64,000 nt of DNA from Acidobacteriota bacterium (lineage in GTDB: Bacteria; Acidobacteriota; Terriglobia; Terriglobales; Acidobacteriaceae): positions 310,001 through 374,000 of the forward strand of contig JABCZL010000005.1 of the NCBI GenBank assembly GCA_013289685.1, read 5' to 3'. Positions 19,373-27,534 of the stretch are shown here, one piece after another. Numbering within the stretch: the stretch's first letter is position 1; each line of letters opens with the position of its first letter. The notes beneath the pieces were generated by a model. That model had not been told where the DNA came from and did not search any database. It saw nothing but the letters and a program-made list of their open reading frames with translations. Made by a program: the position numbers and the translations under genes.

Positions 19373-19601
19373 GGATTCTTGGGGCAAGGCCATGCCTTTC
19401 TGCTGTAGAATGCAGCCACTGTAGTATTCAGCGAGCACGAGCATTATCGCGCCCAGCGCCTGCTCGCCAGCGGATTGCTGCATTGCGTTTCTTTCTCCGT
19501 CACTCTTTTGACGGCTTTCATTTGAAGTTGTCGGTTGGTGGCGGCTGCGACCGTGCAGATTCCGTGCTGCACACCGTGGCCGTGGTCTTGGGGCCGCGCA
19601 C

Positions 19602-22175
19602 ATGATTGGGAAATCACTCCGCTCGTACCGCATCGAAACCAAGCTCGGAGCCGGAGGCATGGGTGTGGTCTACAAGGCGGTGGATTCCCGCCTTGGCCGA
19701 ACTGCTGCGATCAAGGTTCTCTCCACGGCGGCCCTCAACGCCGATCGCGAGCGGCGCTTCGTTCAGGAAGCCAAGGCAGCCTCATCTCTGAACCATCCCA
19801 ACATCGTCACGATCTACGACATCGATACGCAGGACGTCGATGGCAAGCCGATCCAATACATCGCCATGGAGTACGTGGCGGGAGACACGCTCGATCATCT
19901 GATCGGGAAAAAAGGCCTACGGATTCGGGATGTGCTGAAATACGCGGTGCAGATCGCGGACGCGCTGGCCGCGGCTCACGCGGCTGGAATCGTGCATCGT
20001 GACCTGAAGCCGTCGAACGTGATCGTGACCCCACAGGGTGTGGTCAAGATCCTTGACTTCGGTTTAGCCAAGCTCAGCGAACCAGCAGGCGCAGATGCCT
20101 ACGCCGAGACTTTGCATGGCGAAGGCTCGCCTCTCACGGAGGAAGGCACCATTCTCGGGACGGTCGCCTACATGTCTCCGGAGCAGGCCGACGGCAAGAA
20201 GGTCGACACCCGGTCCGATGTTTTTTCGTTTGGTTCGGTTCTATACGAAATGGCCACGGGGCAACGGGCCTTCGCGGGTGGTTCCAAGCTGTCGTCGCTT
20301 TCGGCCGTGCTCTACAAAGATCCACAGCCTGCGTCACAGGCAGTTGCGGAAGTCCCTCCGGAGCTCGATCGAATCATCAGCCGCTGTCTGAAGAAAGATC
20401 CCGAGCGCCGCTGGCAAACCATGGCGGACGTGAAAGTCGCGCTGGAAGAGCTGCGCGACGAACTGGATTCCAGCAACCTGGCTCTCGCGACTGCATCCCC
20501 GGCTGTGCGCAAAATGCCGCGGCCCAGGCTCTGGGCGGGTATCGGATTGCTGCTGGGAGTTTTGCTCGGACTCGCGTTGCGCATCACCTATGAGTACCAG
20601 CAGAAGTTCGTTTTTCCCATCGAACCTCCATCCTTCCAGCGCTTGACGTTTCGCCGCGGTGATGTGACTTCCGCAAAGTTCGCTCCGGGTAACACGGTTG
20701 TCTATAGTGCTGAATGGGACGGCGCCCCATCCACCTTATTTTCTGCGCAGCCCGGCAATCGCGAAGCGCAGCCGTTGGCGCTCCCCAGCGCGCGCGTGCT
20801 CGCCATCTCACAGCGCGGGGAGATGGCCATCGTATTAGGTGGTGGAGATGTGGGCACCCTCGCCCGTGTGCCCTTTGGCGGCGGCGCGCCGCGCGAGGTG
20901 CTGGAGGGCGTGAGCGGCGCGGACTGGGGGCCGGATGGAGAATCGCTGGCGGTAGTGCGAGCGGTCGGTGGAAAATATCGCCTGGAGTATCCCGTGGGCA
21001 CCGTGCTGTACGAGACGGAGCGTCGTCCGCCCATGACGCCACGCGTGTCGGCAGACGGCAAGCTGGTTGCCTTCTTTGATTTTGATATTGAAGGTGGAGA
21101 TTACTCTTTGTGCGTAATCGGTTCCAACCATCCGCGGCAGACCCTTTCCAAGGGCTGGCGTTCGACTGGCGCTTTGAATTGGTCCCCGGACAATCGCGAA
21201 GTGTGGTTCTCGGGCAGCCAGCCCGGCAGCGATCCGGCCCTCTATGGAGTGACGCTCGCGGGCTCCCAGCGTCTGGTTTCGCAAACCGGTGGAATCATCG
21301 TAATGCAAGACGTGGCCCACGATGGCCGCGTCCTGTTGAGCACGGTCAATTCGCGCCTCGGCATTATGTACCTGCCGCTGAATGGAGCCGCACAGCGGGA
21401 CCTGGCCTGGCTGGACTCTTCCCTGGCGTTCGAACTTTCAAACGATGCACAATCGCTGCTCTTCGTCGAGCTTTCCAATGGCCAGGGACGCAACTCTGCC
21501 ATCTACCTGAGGAAGACCGACGGCTCTCCGGCCGTACAGCTGGGCTACGGGAACCGGCCTTCGCTTTCGCCGGATGGGAAGTGGGTTGCTTGCATCCACC
21601 ATGACGCGGACCGCTCCACTCTCATGCTGCTTCCCACCGGCCCCGGAGAATCGCGATTCCCCAAGATCGAAGGCATGCACTTCGACGGCGTGGAGTGGTT
21701 TCCCGACAACAAGCGGATTCTGTTCACCGGCAATGAAACCGGTCACGCGACCCGCACCTGGATGTACGACCCAGACACGAATCAATCGACGCCCCTTACA
21801 CCCGAAGGTTCGCGGGGCACTAGGGTTTCACCCGACGGGAAGTGGTTCATCACCGCGGACCCGCACAAACTGCTGCTCTCACCAGTCGGCGGCGGGAACT
21901 CGAAAACCATCCTTGATTTGCAGCCCGGCGAAAGTGTTGTGCGCTGGAGCGGGGACGGGCGATACCTGTTTCTGCAGCAGCGCGAGCCCGCCAGCGTCAA
22001 GATCAGCCGTCTCGACGTAACCACGCGCCGCCAAGAGCCTTGGCTGGTCGTCAAGGTTCCGGAACCAGGAGCTCAGTTCCTCGGGCCGTTGGCTTTGTCT
22101 GCTGACGGAAAAGCCTATGCCGCCACCTTCCAGCGTGATTTGGCCAATCTTTTCTTGGTGCGAGGCTTGAAGTGA
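19602..22175 (+). CDS. Ser/Thr protein kinase with C-terminal beta-propeller
   Basis: This is an 857-residue transmembrane Hanks-type kinase. The kinase domain (about 9-280) has the P-loop GAGGMGVVYKA, the lysine in AAIKVL, HRDLKPSN, DFGLAK and an SPEQ activation end. A single membrane span (WAGIGLLLGVLLGLALRI) sits near residue 320. The outside part (about 340-857) is a TolB/WD40-like propeller with repeats such as RPSLSPDGKWVACI, GTRVSPDGKWFITA and LALSADGKAYAA. It fits a receptor kinase that reads an extracytoplasmic signal. The start ATG at 19602 begins directly at the kinase domain (MIGKSLRSYRIETKLG). It appears monocistronic. Confidence 0.93.
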   Translation: MIGKSLRSYRIETKLGAGGMGVVYKAVDSRLGRTAAIKVLSTAALNADRERRFVQEAKAASSLNHPNIVTIYDIDTQDVDGKPIQYIAMEYVAGDTLDHLIGKKGLRIRDVLKYAVQIADALAAAHAAGIVHRDLKPSNVIVTPQGVVKILDFGLAKLSEPAGADAYAETLHGEGSPLTEEGTILGTVAYMSPEQADGKKVDTRSDVFSFGSVLYEMATGQRAFAGGSKLSSLSAVLYKDPQPASQAVAEVPPELDRIISRCLKKDPERRWQTMADVKVALEELRDELDSSNLALATASPAVRKMPRPRLWAGIGLLLGVLLGLALRITYEYQQKFVFPIEPPSFQRLTFRRGDVTSAKFAPGNTVVYSAEWDGAPSTLFSAQPGNREAQPLALPSARVLAISQRGEMAIVLGGGDVGTLARVPFGGGAPREVLEGVSGADWGPDGESLAVVRAVGGKYRLEYPVGTVLYETERRPPMTPRVSADGKLVAFFDFDIEGGDYSLCVIGSNHPRQTLSKGWRSTGALNWSPDNREVWFSGSQPGSDPALYGVTLAGSQRLVSQTGGIIVMQDVAHDGRVLLSTVNSRLGIMYLPLNGAAQRDLAWLDSSLAFELSNDAQSLLFVELSNGQGRNSAIYLRKTDGSPAVQLGYGNRPSLSPDGKWVACIHHDADRSTLMLLPTGPGESRFPKIEGMHFDGVEWFPDNKRILFTGNETGHATRTWMYDPDTNQSTPLTPEGSRGTRVSPDGKWFITADPHKLLLSPVGGGNSKTILDLQPGESVVRWSGDGRYLFLQQREPASVKISRLDVTTRRQEPWLVVKVPEPGAQFLGPLALSADGKAYAATFQRDLANLFLVRGLK

Positions 22176-22260
22176 GCTGAGTTCAGGACGACAGTATCTT
22201 CCCGCCGCACCCGTCACTGAGCGCTAGCGCCTTGATTACATAAACTAGCTCGAGTTTACG

Positions 22261-22300
22261 GAAAAAGAAAGGCCGCCTATGCAGTACGGGCGGACGGCCT
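22261..22300 (-). terminator. Rho-independent terminator of the GloVer/Kelch gene
   Basis: Read on the minus strand, a GC-rich imperfect stem (arms GGCCGTCCGCCC and GGCGGCC) is followed by TTTCTTTTTC. It lies 24 bases past the stop codon of the minus-strand gene, as expected for intrinsic termination. Confidence 0.7.
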
Positions 22301-22323
22301 GTGAGGAGACACGAATCGCAAAC

Positions 22324-24621
22324 CTACGGCTGATAAATCTGCACGTTGTTGTAGATGCTGCTTAGATTGCTGTTGGCGCCGCCGAAGCAATAGAGACGGC
22401 CCCCCACGGTCGCGGATCCAGCAGTTTGGAGGGCATTTGGCATCGATGCGAGAGTTGTCCATTTTTTAGTGGTTCCGCTGTAGGCTTCGTTTACGATGAG
22501 CACCTGGGTTGCGTTCGCGCCGCCGGCGACATACAACTCACCGCTAATGGTGGCGAAGCATGCCTCCAGACGCGGAGTCGGGTCAGCGGTGAGTCCCGTC
22601 CAGGTGTTCGTTGAGGGATTGTAGCCCTCGTTGGTACCCACGACAGTGCCGGGAGAGATCTGTCCGTCCGCTGCCACGACTGTGATTCCTAGCAGGCCGA
22701 CCGCCTCCCACGCTGTGGCGACGGGCAAAGGTTTCTCTTCGGTCCAGGTATCGGTGGTGGTGTTATAGCTTTCGACCGTGTCATCAAAGACCTGGGTGTT
22801 GGGGTCGTACCCGCCAATGACATAGATGACGTTTTTATCAACGACTGCGGGCATGCTGTTCCTGGCAGTCGGCATCGGGGCCTTGGTGGTCCAGGTGTTG
22901 GAGACCGGATTGTAGGCTTCGACAAGGGTCAGAGGGTTCGATCCGCCAGTGCTGCCTCCGATAACGTATAAGATGCCGTTGACCACGGCCGAAGCGCCGA
23001 GTTCGCGCGGGGTCGGGTCAGGAGCGCCCGTCGTCCACGTGTTCGTCTGGGTGTTGTAAATCTCGTTGACGTTTGTGACCTGGTACCCGGAGTTGGTGGC
23101 GCCACCGACGACATAGATCTTCTCCCCGATCGCTCCTGCGAATGCGCCAAAACGGGCCGTGGGCATTGCCTTGCCGCTGCCCCACGAGTTGTGCACCACG
23201 AACTGCTGTGAACTCTTCAGCGTGGTTGTACCGGTTGTCACGGTGACGTATCCGTCCAAAGTGCCCACGGGCACGGTCGCCAACAGGAAAGTGGTGCCCG
23301 TGAGCTTGACGGTGGTCGCCTTCACGCCATTGAATTTCACCACCGAGGAACTGCTGAAGCCCTGACCGAGGATTCCGATTTGCGATCCCACTTTACCCGA
23401 GTAGGGCTGTAGGGTAACGAATGCCGGCAGCTTGGCACTCCAGCTGTAAACCACGCCGCAAGTTCCGGTGGGGCAGTTGACCTGATTACCGGTGCCGCCA
23501 CCCTGCGTGTCTCCGTAGACGATTCCATTCGTATGTTGGAATGGGGTGACCCACGCGTTCGCGCCGGTGGCCCCGTCAAAGGTGTGTAAGACGGAGTAAC
23601 TGCCAGTTCGAGTGATCTTGAAGAAGGTGCCCGCGTTATCAGTTCCCCCGTTCACGGTGGCACCATAGAAACTGCCGTCCGAGGCTTGTACCAGACCGGC
23701 GTAGTTGGACGCCCCGTCGGTTGCCGCGTTCATGTTATGCAAAACGGTCACGGTTCCGCTCGGCGTGATCCTGAAAATGACACCATTGCCGTTGTTTCCG
23801 CCGTAGATTGTGGTGCCGTAGAAATTGCCGTCACTTCCCTGTACCAGAGGGCCGTCAGGACTCTGTCCGTGCGCGACATCAAAGTTGTAAAGCACGGTGA
23901 GCTTGCCAGCGGTCGTGATCTTAAAAACTACGCCGCAGCCCTCGCCGCCGCACCCGCCACCGCCAGTACCTCCTCCGGATGTAGTCCCGTAGAAATTGCC
24001 ATCCGTTCCCTGAACTAACGGTGCCAGAGGTGCCCGACCGTGCGTCATATCAAACCGGTATAACGTCGTAAACGTGCCCGAGGGCGTGAGCTTCCATACC
24101 GTGCCCCAGATGCCAACCGAGCCAGAGCGGCTGGTTGTACCATAAAAGTTCCCGTCTGTGCCTTGAACGGGTGGAGCATAGGGAGTGTACCCATCGCTAA
24201 ACCCAGTGAAGTTGTACAGTATGGTTTTGCTGCCACTCGGCGTGATTTTGAAGATGGTCCCATCGCCGCTAGTGCCGCCTGACACGGTGGTGCCATAGAA
24301 GTTGCCATCGGTACCTAACGTGAGCCCGCTAAATGGGGTTCCATCCGAACCGAAGTCGTACAACACGGTAAAGGTTCCCGCAGGTGTGATTTTGAACGCG
24401 GCCCCCGCGTCGTTCGCTCCGCATGAAGTTGCTGTACTATACAGATTGCCATCGCGGCCCTGTGCCACAATCCCGGAATTATAAGGCTTACATGGGTCGC
24501 TGCTTTGGGTTCCGAAGTTGTACAGCACGGAAAAAGTCTGGGCGTGTGCCGGAGTCAGGGCAGCGGCGATGCTGAGTGTAAGAGCTGTGAGGATTGCGAC
24601 AGAAACTGGTCGACGGCGCAT
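22324..24621 (-). CDS. secreted GloVer-repeat / IPT / Kelch protein
   Basis: This is an exported protein of about 765 residues (signal VAILTALTLSIAAALTPAHAQ). The first half has about eight repeats of the type GTDGNFYGTT..GG....G..FKITPSG...VLYNF, which is the GloVer propeller repeat. An IPT/TIG-like Ig domain follows (LQPYSGKVGSQIGILGQGF), then five Kelch-like repeats (YVVGGATNSG, YVIGGSTGGS, YVIGGYDPNT, YVAGGANAT, YCFGGANSN). It probably binds ligands or surfaces outside the cell. The ATG at 24621 has GGAGG five bases upstream. A terminator lies downstream and a repeat-rich promoter region upstream. Confidence 0.88.
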   Translation of the reverse strand: MRRRPVSVAILTALTLSIAAALTPAHAQTFSVLYNFGTQSSDPCKPYNSGIVAQGRDGNLYSTATSCGANDAGAAFKITPAGTFTVLYDFGSDGTPFSGLTLGTDGNFYGTTVSGGTSGDGTIFKITPSGSKTILYNFTGFSDGYTPYAPPVQGTDGNFYGTTSRSGSVGIWGTVWKLTPSGTFTTLYRFDMTHGRAPLAPLVQGTDGNFYGTTSGGGTGGGGCGGEGCGVVFKITTAGKLTVLYNFDVAHGQSPDGPLVQGSDGNFYGTTIYGGNNGNGVIFRITPSGTVTVLHNMNAATDGASNYAGLVQASDGSFYGATVNGGTDNAGTFFKITRTGSYSVLHTFDGATGANAWVTPFQHTNGIVYGDTQGGGTGNQVNCPTGTCGVVYSWSAKLPAFVTLQPYSGKVGSQIGILGQGFSSSSVVKFNGVKATTVKLTGTTFLLATVPVGTLDGYVTVTTGTTTLKSSQQFVVHNSWGSGKAMPTARFGAFAGAIGEKIYVVGGATNSGYQVTNVNEIYNTQTNTWTTGAPDPTPRELGASAVVNGILYVIGGSTGGSNPLTLVEAYNPVSNTWTTKAPMPTARNSMPAVVDKNVIYVIGGYDPNTQVFDDTVESYNTTTDTWTEEKPLPVATAWEAVGLLGITVVAADGQISPGTVVGTNEGYNPSTNTWTGLTADPTPRLEACFATISGELYVAGGANATQVLIVNEAYSGTTKKWTTLASMPNALQTAGSATVGGRLYCFGGANSNLSSIYNNVQIYQP

Positions 24622-24756
24622 GGGAGCCTCCATGGCAGCAACAGATTTCGGATCTCGATCCTGTTGGACGTGAAAAGGCAGGGCCCAGCTTGCTGGCGGA
24701 CGGCCTCGGGGCGAGCACAGGGGTCCGCGTCTGCGGCATTGTTACGGAGGAGCTGT

Positions 24757-24799
24757 ACACCTGTCAAGGTGTAAACAATTGCAGGTGCAAACAATCGCA
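24757..24799 (-). promoter_or_regulatory. inverted plus direct repeat upstream of GloVer gene
   Basis: ACACCT (24757-24762) and AGGTGT (24767-24772) form an inverted repeat with a 4-base spacer. Overlapping it, GGTGTAAACAATTGCA (24768-24783) is repeated at once as GGTGCAAACAATCGCA (24784-24799), 14 of 16 bases identical. The block lies about 140-180 bases upstream of the GloVer/Kelch start, so it could be an activator or repressor site. The rest of the 24622-24998 gap shows nothing else I can name. Confidence 0.5.
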
Positions 24800-24998
24800 G
24801 AGGAGCGCGGATCAGGTTTCGGCAGGAGTTTTTTTCTGATTACCTCTAGGCTGCCTCGAACTCTTAGACACTAAGAACCGGCAACCCAAAGGCCGACAAC
24901 GCTTGAAACATCGCCTCATCGACCAGTCGTGGTGCGCTCCTGGGGCGCTGTCGCTTGATCTTACGATTCTGCTGCGCGAGGAGTGAACCGCGGCAGAA

Positions 24999-26945
24999 TT
25001 ACCCCAGCCGTTGCCGTTTCGGCTTCAGGTTCAGTGTGCGAATCAGGCGGAATAGGTGGTTGGCGTGCACGCCGAGGATCTTCGCAGCCTCGGTATAATT
25101 TCCATTCGCCTGCTCGATGGCTCGCTCAATCAGCACCTTCTTGGCCTCGCGGATGCCATCATGCAGCGCGCTCACGGGTTCTCCAGCGGCGGCGGTTTCC
25201 TCCAGAATCGAGTCAGGCAAGTCGTCTGCAAGAATCAACTCGGTCGAGCCCAGCACCACCGCCCGCTCGATGGCGTTCTCCAGTTCGCGAACGTTTCCCG
25301 GCCAGTCATAGCGCATGAGAGATGCACGAGCTTCCGGAGAAATGCCCGCCACCCGCCGCTTCACTTTCTCGCCATATTGCGTCGCGAAGAATGCCGCCAG
25401 CATCGGGATATCTTCCCGACGCTCGCGCAGGGCCGGCATGTGAAGCGACACGACATTCAGTCGATAGTAGAGGTCTGGCCGAAAGGCTCCCGTCTTCGAC
25501 GCATCCTTCAGATCGCGATTGGTGGCGGCGATTAGCCGGACGTCGAGTTTGATGGAACGCGTACCGCCGACTCGTTCAAATTCCCGCTCCTGCAGAACCC
25601 GCAGCAGCTTGGCCTGCATAGGCACAGCCAACTCCCCGATTTCATCCAGAAAAACTGTACCGCCTTCGGCGACCTCAAGCTTTCCCTTTTTCTGCGAGAC
25701 CGCACCGGTAAACGCCCCACGTTCGTGCCCGAACAGTTCGCTCTCCAGCAAGGTTTCGGTGATGGCCGCGCAGTTAATCGCTACAAATGGCTTGTCGACC
25801 CGGCCGCTATTCATGTGGACCGCTCGCGCAACCAGCTCTTTTCCTGTACCGCTCTCGCCCGAAATAAGGACCGTTGAATCCCGCCCCGCGACCCGGGAAA
25901 CGAAGTCATAGACCTCATGCATCGCCTTGCTTTCCCCGATCATGCTGTGATGGATATTCAGTTCCTCGTAAAGGCGGCGGTTCTCCCCTCCCAGTCTCTC
26001 CAGTTGGCGGGCATTCTCAATCGCGAGCGCAGTAATATTTCCCAGTGTCGTCACCAGCTGGAGCAAGTCAGAGTCGAAGCGCGCGCCAGGAGAACTGGCG
26101 TCCAGGTACATCACTCCCAACACTTTGCCTTGCACTTCAAGCGGAACCGCCAGGACCGAGTGTACCCTGCGTTCGATTAAGCTTTCGGCCTCGCGGTAGG
26201 CGTCGTCGCTTTGGACATCGCTCGAAAGCACCGCCAGATTCTCCTCCAGAACCCGGTTCAGAATCGTCTGGCTAGCATGAATCGGTTGATTCGCTCCCAG
26301 CTCGCGGTTTCTCCCGACAATCGACGAAAATCCTGCGACTCCGTTTTCGGTCAGCAGGATAGCGGCTTGATCCGCCGGGACGATCGCGAGAACCGACTCC
26401 AGAACTTTTTCCTGCAGAGCGTCCAGGCCGCGTACCGAGTTCACGGTCCGGCTGAAATCGAGCAATACATTCAGGTCGCGAACCGTTTTCGCGGTGGCGG
26501 GCAGAGGCCGTGAAGGCTGCAGGTACAGAGCATCCTCTTTTCGCAGAATGACGGTCGCGGCGCCTGGCACCGGAGTCGCATCGAGTTGCAAGGAGGCATT
26601 GCCCGGAATCGAATCGTTACTTGGCCCCTGGAAGATGAGGATCGAGTTGCCGATCCGGATCTGGTCCCCGTGGACCAAAAGCCTGTCCCTTACGGGCACT
26701 CCGCTGACAAAGGTGTTGTTGCGGCTGTCCAGATCCTGAAGCCGGAAGGAGTCGGCTTCCTTACGGATAACGCAGTGGCGGCGGGATACGAGTGAATCCA
26801 GCAGGGATATCTCATTGGACGGATCGCGGCCGATCAAGACCTCATCCCGGGTCAATGGGAACAGCTTTCCCTTGAGGGGTCCGCTGACAGCTTCCAGCCG
26901 TGCCCCGCTCGCCGCGGCGACAGCCTCTTCACCCGAGTGGCCCAT
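24999..26945 (-). CDS. sigma-54-dependent activator: FHA-GAF-AAA+-HTH
   Basis: This is a 648-residue bacterial enhancer-binding protein. Domains in order are FHA (about 15-110; [17 protein letters not shown]), GAF (about 150-310), AAA+ (about 330-560) and a Fis-type HTH (about 605-645; [23 protein letters not shown]). The AAA+ part has Walker A GESGTGKE, the sigma-54 contact loop GAFTGA and Walker [12 protein letters not shown], so it should be able to remodel sigma-54 polymerase. The FHA module suggests that a phosphothreonine signal, for example from a Ser/Thr kinase such as the one at 19602-22175, controls it (inference). A sigma-54-type promoter faces away from it about 200 bases upstream. 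Confidence 0.95.
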   Translation of the reverse strand: MGHSGEEAVAAASGARLEAVSGPLKGKLFPLTRDEVLIGRDPSNEISLLDSLVSRRHCVIRKEADSFRLQDLDSRNNTFVSGVPVRDRLLVHGDQIRIGNSILIFQGPSNDSIPGNASLQLDATPVPGAATVILRKEDALYLQPSRPLPATAKTVRDLNVLLDFSRTVNSVRGLDALQEKVLESVLAIVPADQAAILLTENGVAGFSSIVGRNRELGANQPIHASQTILNRVLEENLAVLSSDVQSDDAYREAESLIERRVHSVLAVPLEVQGKVLGVMYLDASSPGARFDSDLLQLVTTLGNITALAIENARQLERLGGENRRLYEELNIHHSMIGESKAMHEVYDFVSRVAGRDSTVLISGESGTGKELVARAVHMNSGRVDKPFVAINCAAITETLLESELFGHERGAFTGAVSQKKGKLEVAEGGTVFLDEIGELAVPMQAKLLRVLQEREFERVGGTRSIKLDVRLIAATNRDLKDASKTGAFRPDLYYRLNVVSLHMPALRERREDIPMLAAFFATQYGEKVKRRVAGISPEARASLMRYDWPGNVRELENAIERAVVLGSTELILADDLPDSILEETAAAGEPVSALHDGIREAKKVLIERAIEQANGNYTEAAKILGVHANHLFRLIRTLNLKPKRQRLG

Positions 26946-26994
26946 GACGCAATGAGTATACCCGGACGCTCCGGGCTTCGCCGTCCCCTCGACC

Positions 26995-27008
26995 TAACAT
27001 AAATGTTA
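26995..27008. promoter_or_regulatory. inverted repeat, candidate enhancer site
   Basis: TAACAT (26995-27000) and ATGTTA (27003-27008) form a perfect inverted repeat with an AA spacer. It lies about 50 bases upstream of the activator gene and about 170 bases upstream of the start site predicted from the -24/-12 promoter. That is a normal distance for an upstream activating sequence, so it is a good candidate for the activator's own binding site, possibly also autoregulatory. Confidence 0.55.
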
Positions 27009-27145
27009 TGCACAAGCACTTTTGCTTGGGTGTCGAAACCCCAGCGAGGCTAGGGGCTAGGCCTCGAATGGATGAAAACCGTGATTCCCGCCCGTTTTTG
27101 TGGGGAATTCTCTGGACTGCAAGCGGCAGACCCATGCCTCGAGTT

Positions 27146-27161
27146 TGGACCGAGGCTTGCA
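27146..27161 (+). promoter_or_regulatory. sigma-54 (-24/-12) promoter
   Basis: The sequence TGGACCGAGGCTTGCA matches the consensus TGGCACG-N4-TTGCA. The GG and GC pairs are separated by exactly 10 bases and the -12 box is perfect; only two bases of the -24 box differ. Transcription would start near 27171, giving a 5' leader of about 56 bases for the peptide gene at 27227. It sits next to a sigma-54 activator gene, which strengthens the call. Confidence 0.75.
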
Positions 27162-27226
27162 TTACTAAAGTCACTTGCGACGGACGGCCCGAGCAAGAAT
27201 ATCCCAGGACCCAAAGGAGCACGACA

Positions 27227-27397
27227 ATGAAGAAAATGAATGCAAAGCTGGCAATCAGGATTGCGATTCTGACGGTAGGAATGGTAGGCGCTTTCTTCGC
27301 AGCGAGCTTTCAGCCGATTTCCGCGGCAGACGGTGGCCCGATTATTCTGTGCCCCCCGGGCCAAAAGAATTGCGACAACGGCCTGCCAAAGGCGTAA
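27227..27397 (+). CDS. small secreted peptide
   Basis: This is a 56-codon gene. The ATG has AAAGGAG seven bases upstream. The peptide starts with MKKMNAKLAIR, then a hydrophobic stretch (IAILTVGMVGAFFAASF) and a likely signal-peptidase site after SAA. The mature part would be about 22 residues, DGGPIILCPPGQKNCDNGL plus PKA, with two cysteines able to form one disulfide. It lies between a sigma-54 promoter and a terminator as a single-gene unit. I do not recognise the family. It could be a signalling or antimicrobial peptide, or a small envelope peptide. The longer open frame from 27008 has no support. Confidence 0.75.
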   Translation: MKKMNAKLAIRIAILTVGMVGAFFAASFQPISAADGGPIILCPPGQKNCDNGLPKA

Positions 27398-27475
27398 GCG
27401 AAAGGCGCAAGCGACCGCTGTAATGAGAGCAAGCGGTTCCTTAGTGAAATGAACATTTGGGTTCGCAATCTTTCG

Positions 27476-27515
27476 GGCTGGCGGGAGCTGTAGGAACCCC
27501 GCCAGCCACATTTTT
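27476..27515 (+). terminator. Rho-independent terminator after peptide gene
   Basis: A perfect 10-bp stem, GGCTGGCGGG (27476-27485) with CCCGCCAGCC (27498-27507), is followed by ACATTTTT. It ends the transcript about 120 bases after the peptide stop codon. The 3' UTR between them contains a weaker ACCGCT/AGCGGT hairpin. Confidence 0.8.
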
Positions 27516-27534
27516 CCGGCCCTCCCCCACCGCG

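Noticed and set aside
27008..27226. Longer 129-codon version of the peptide gene starting at 27008
   Set aside because: It would begin inside the inverted repeat and span the sigma-54 promoter; the strong ribosome-binding site and signal peptide start at 27227.
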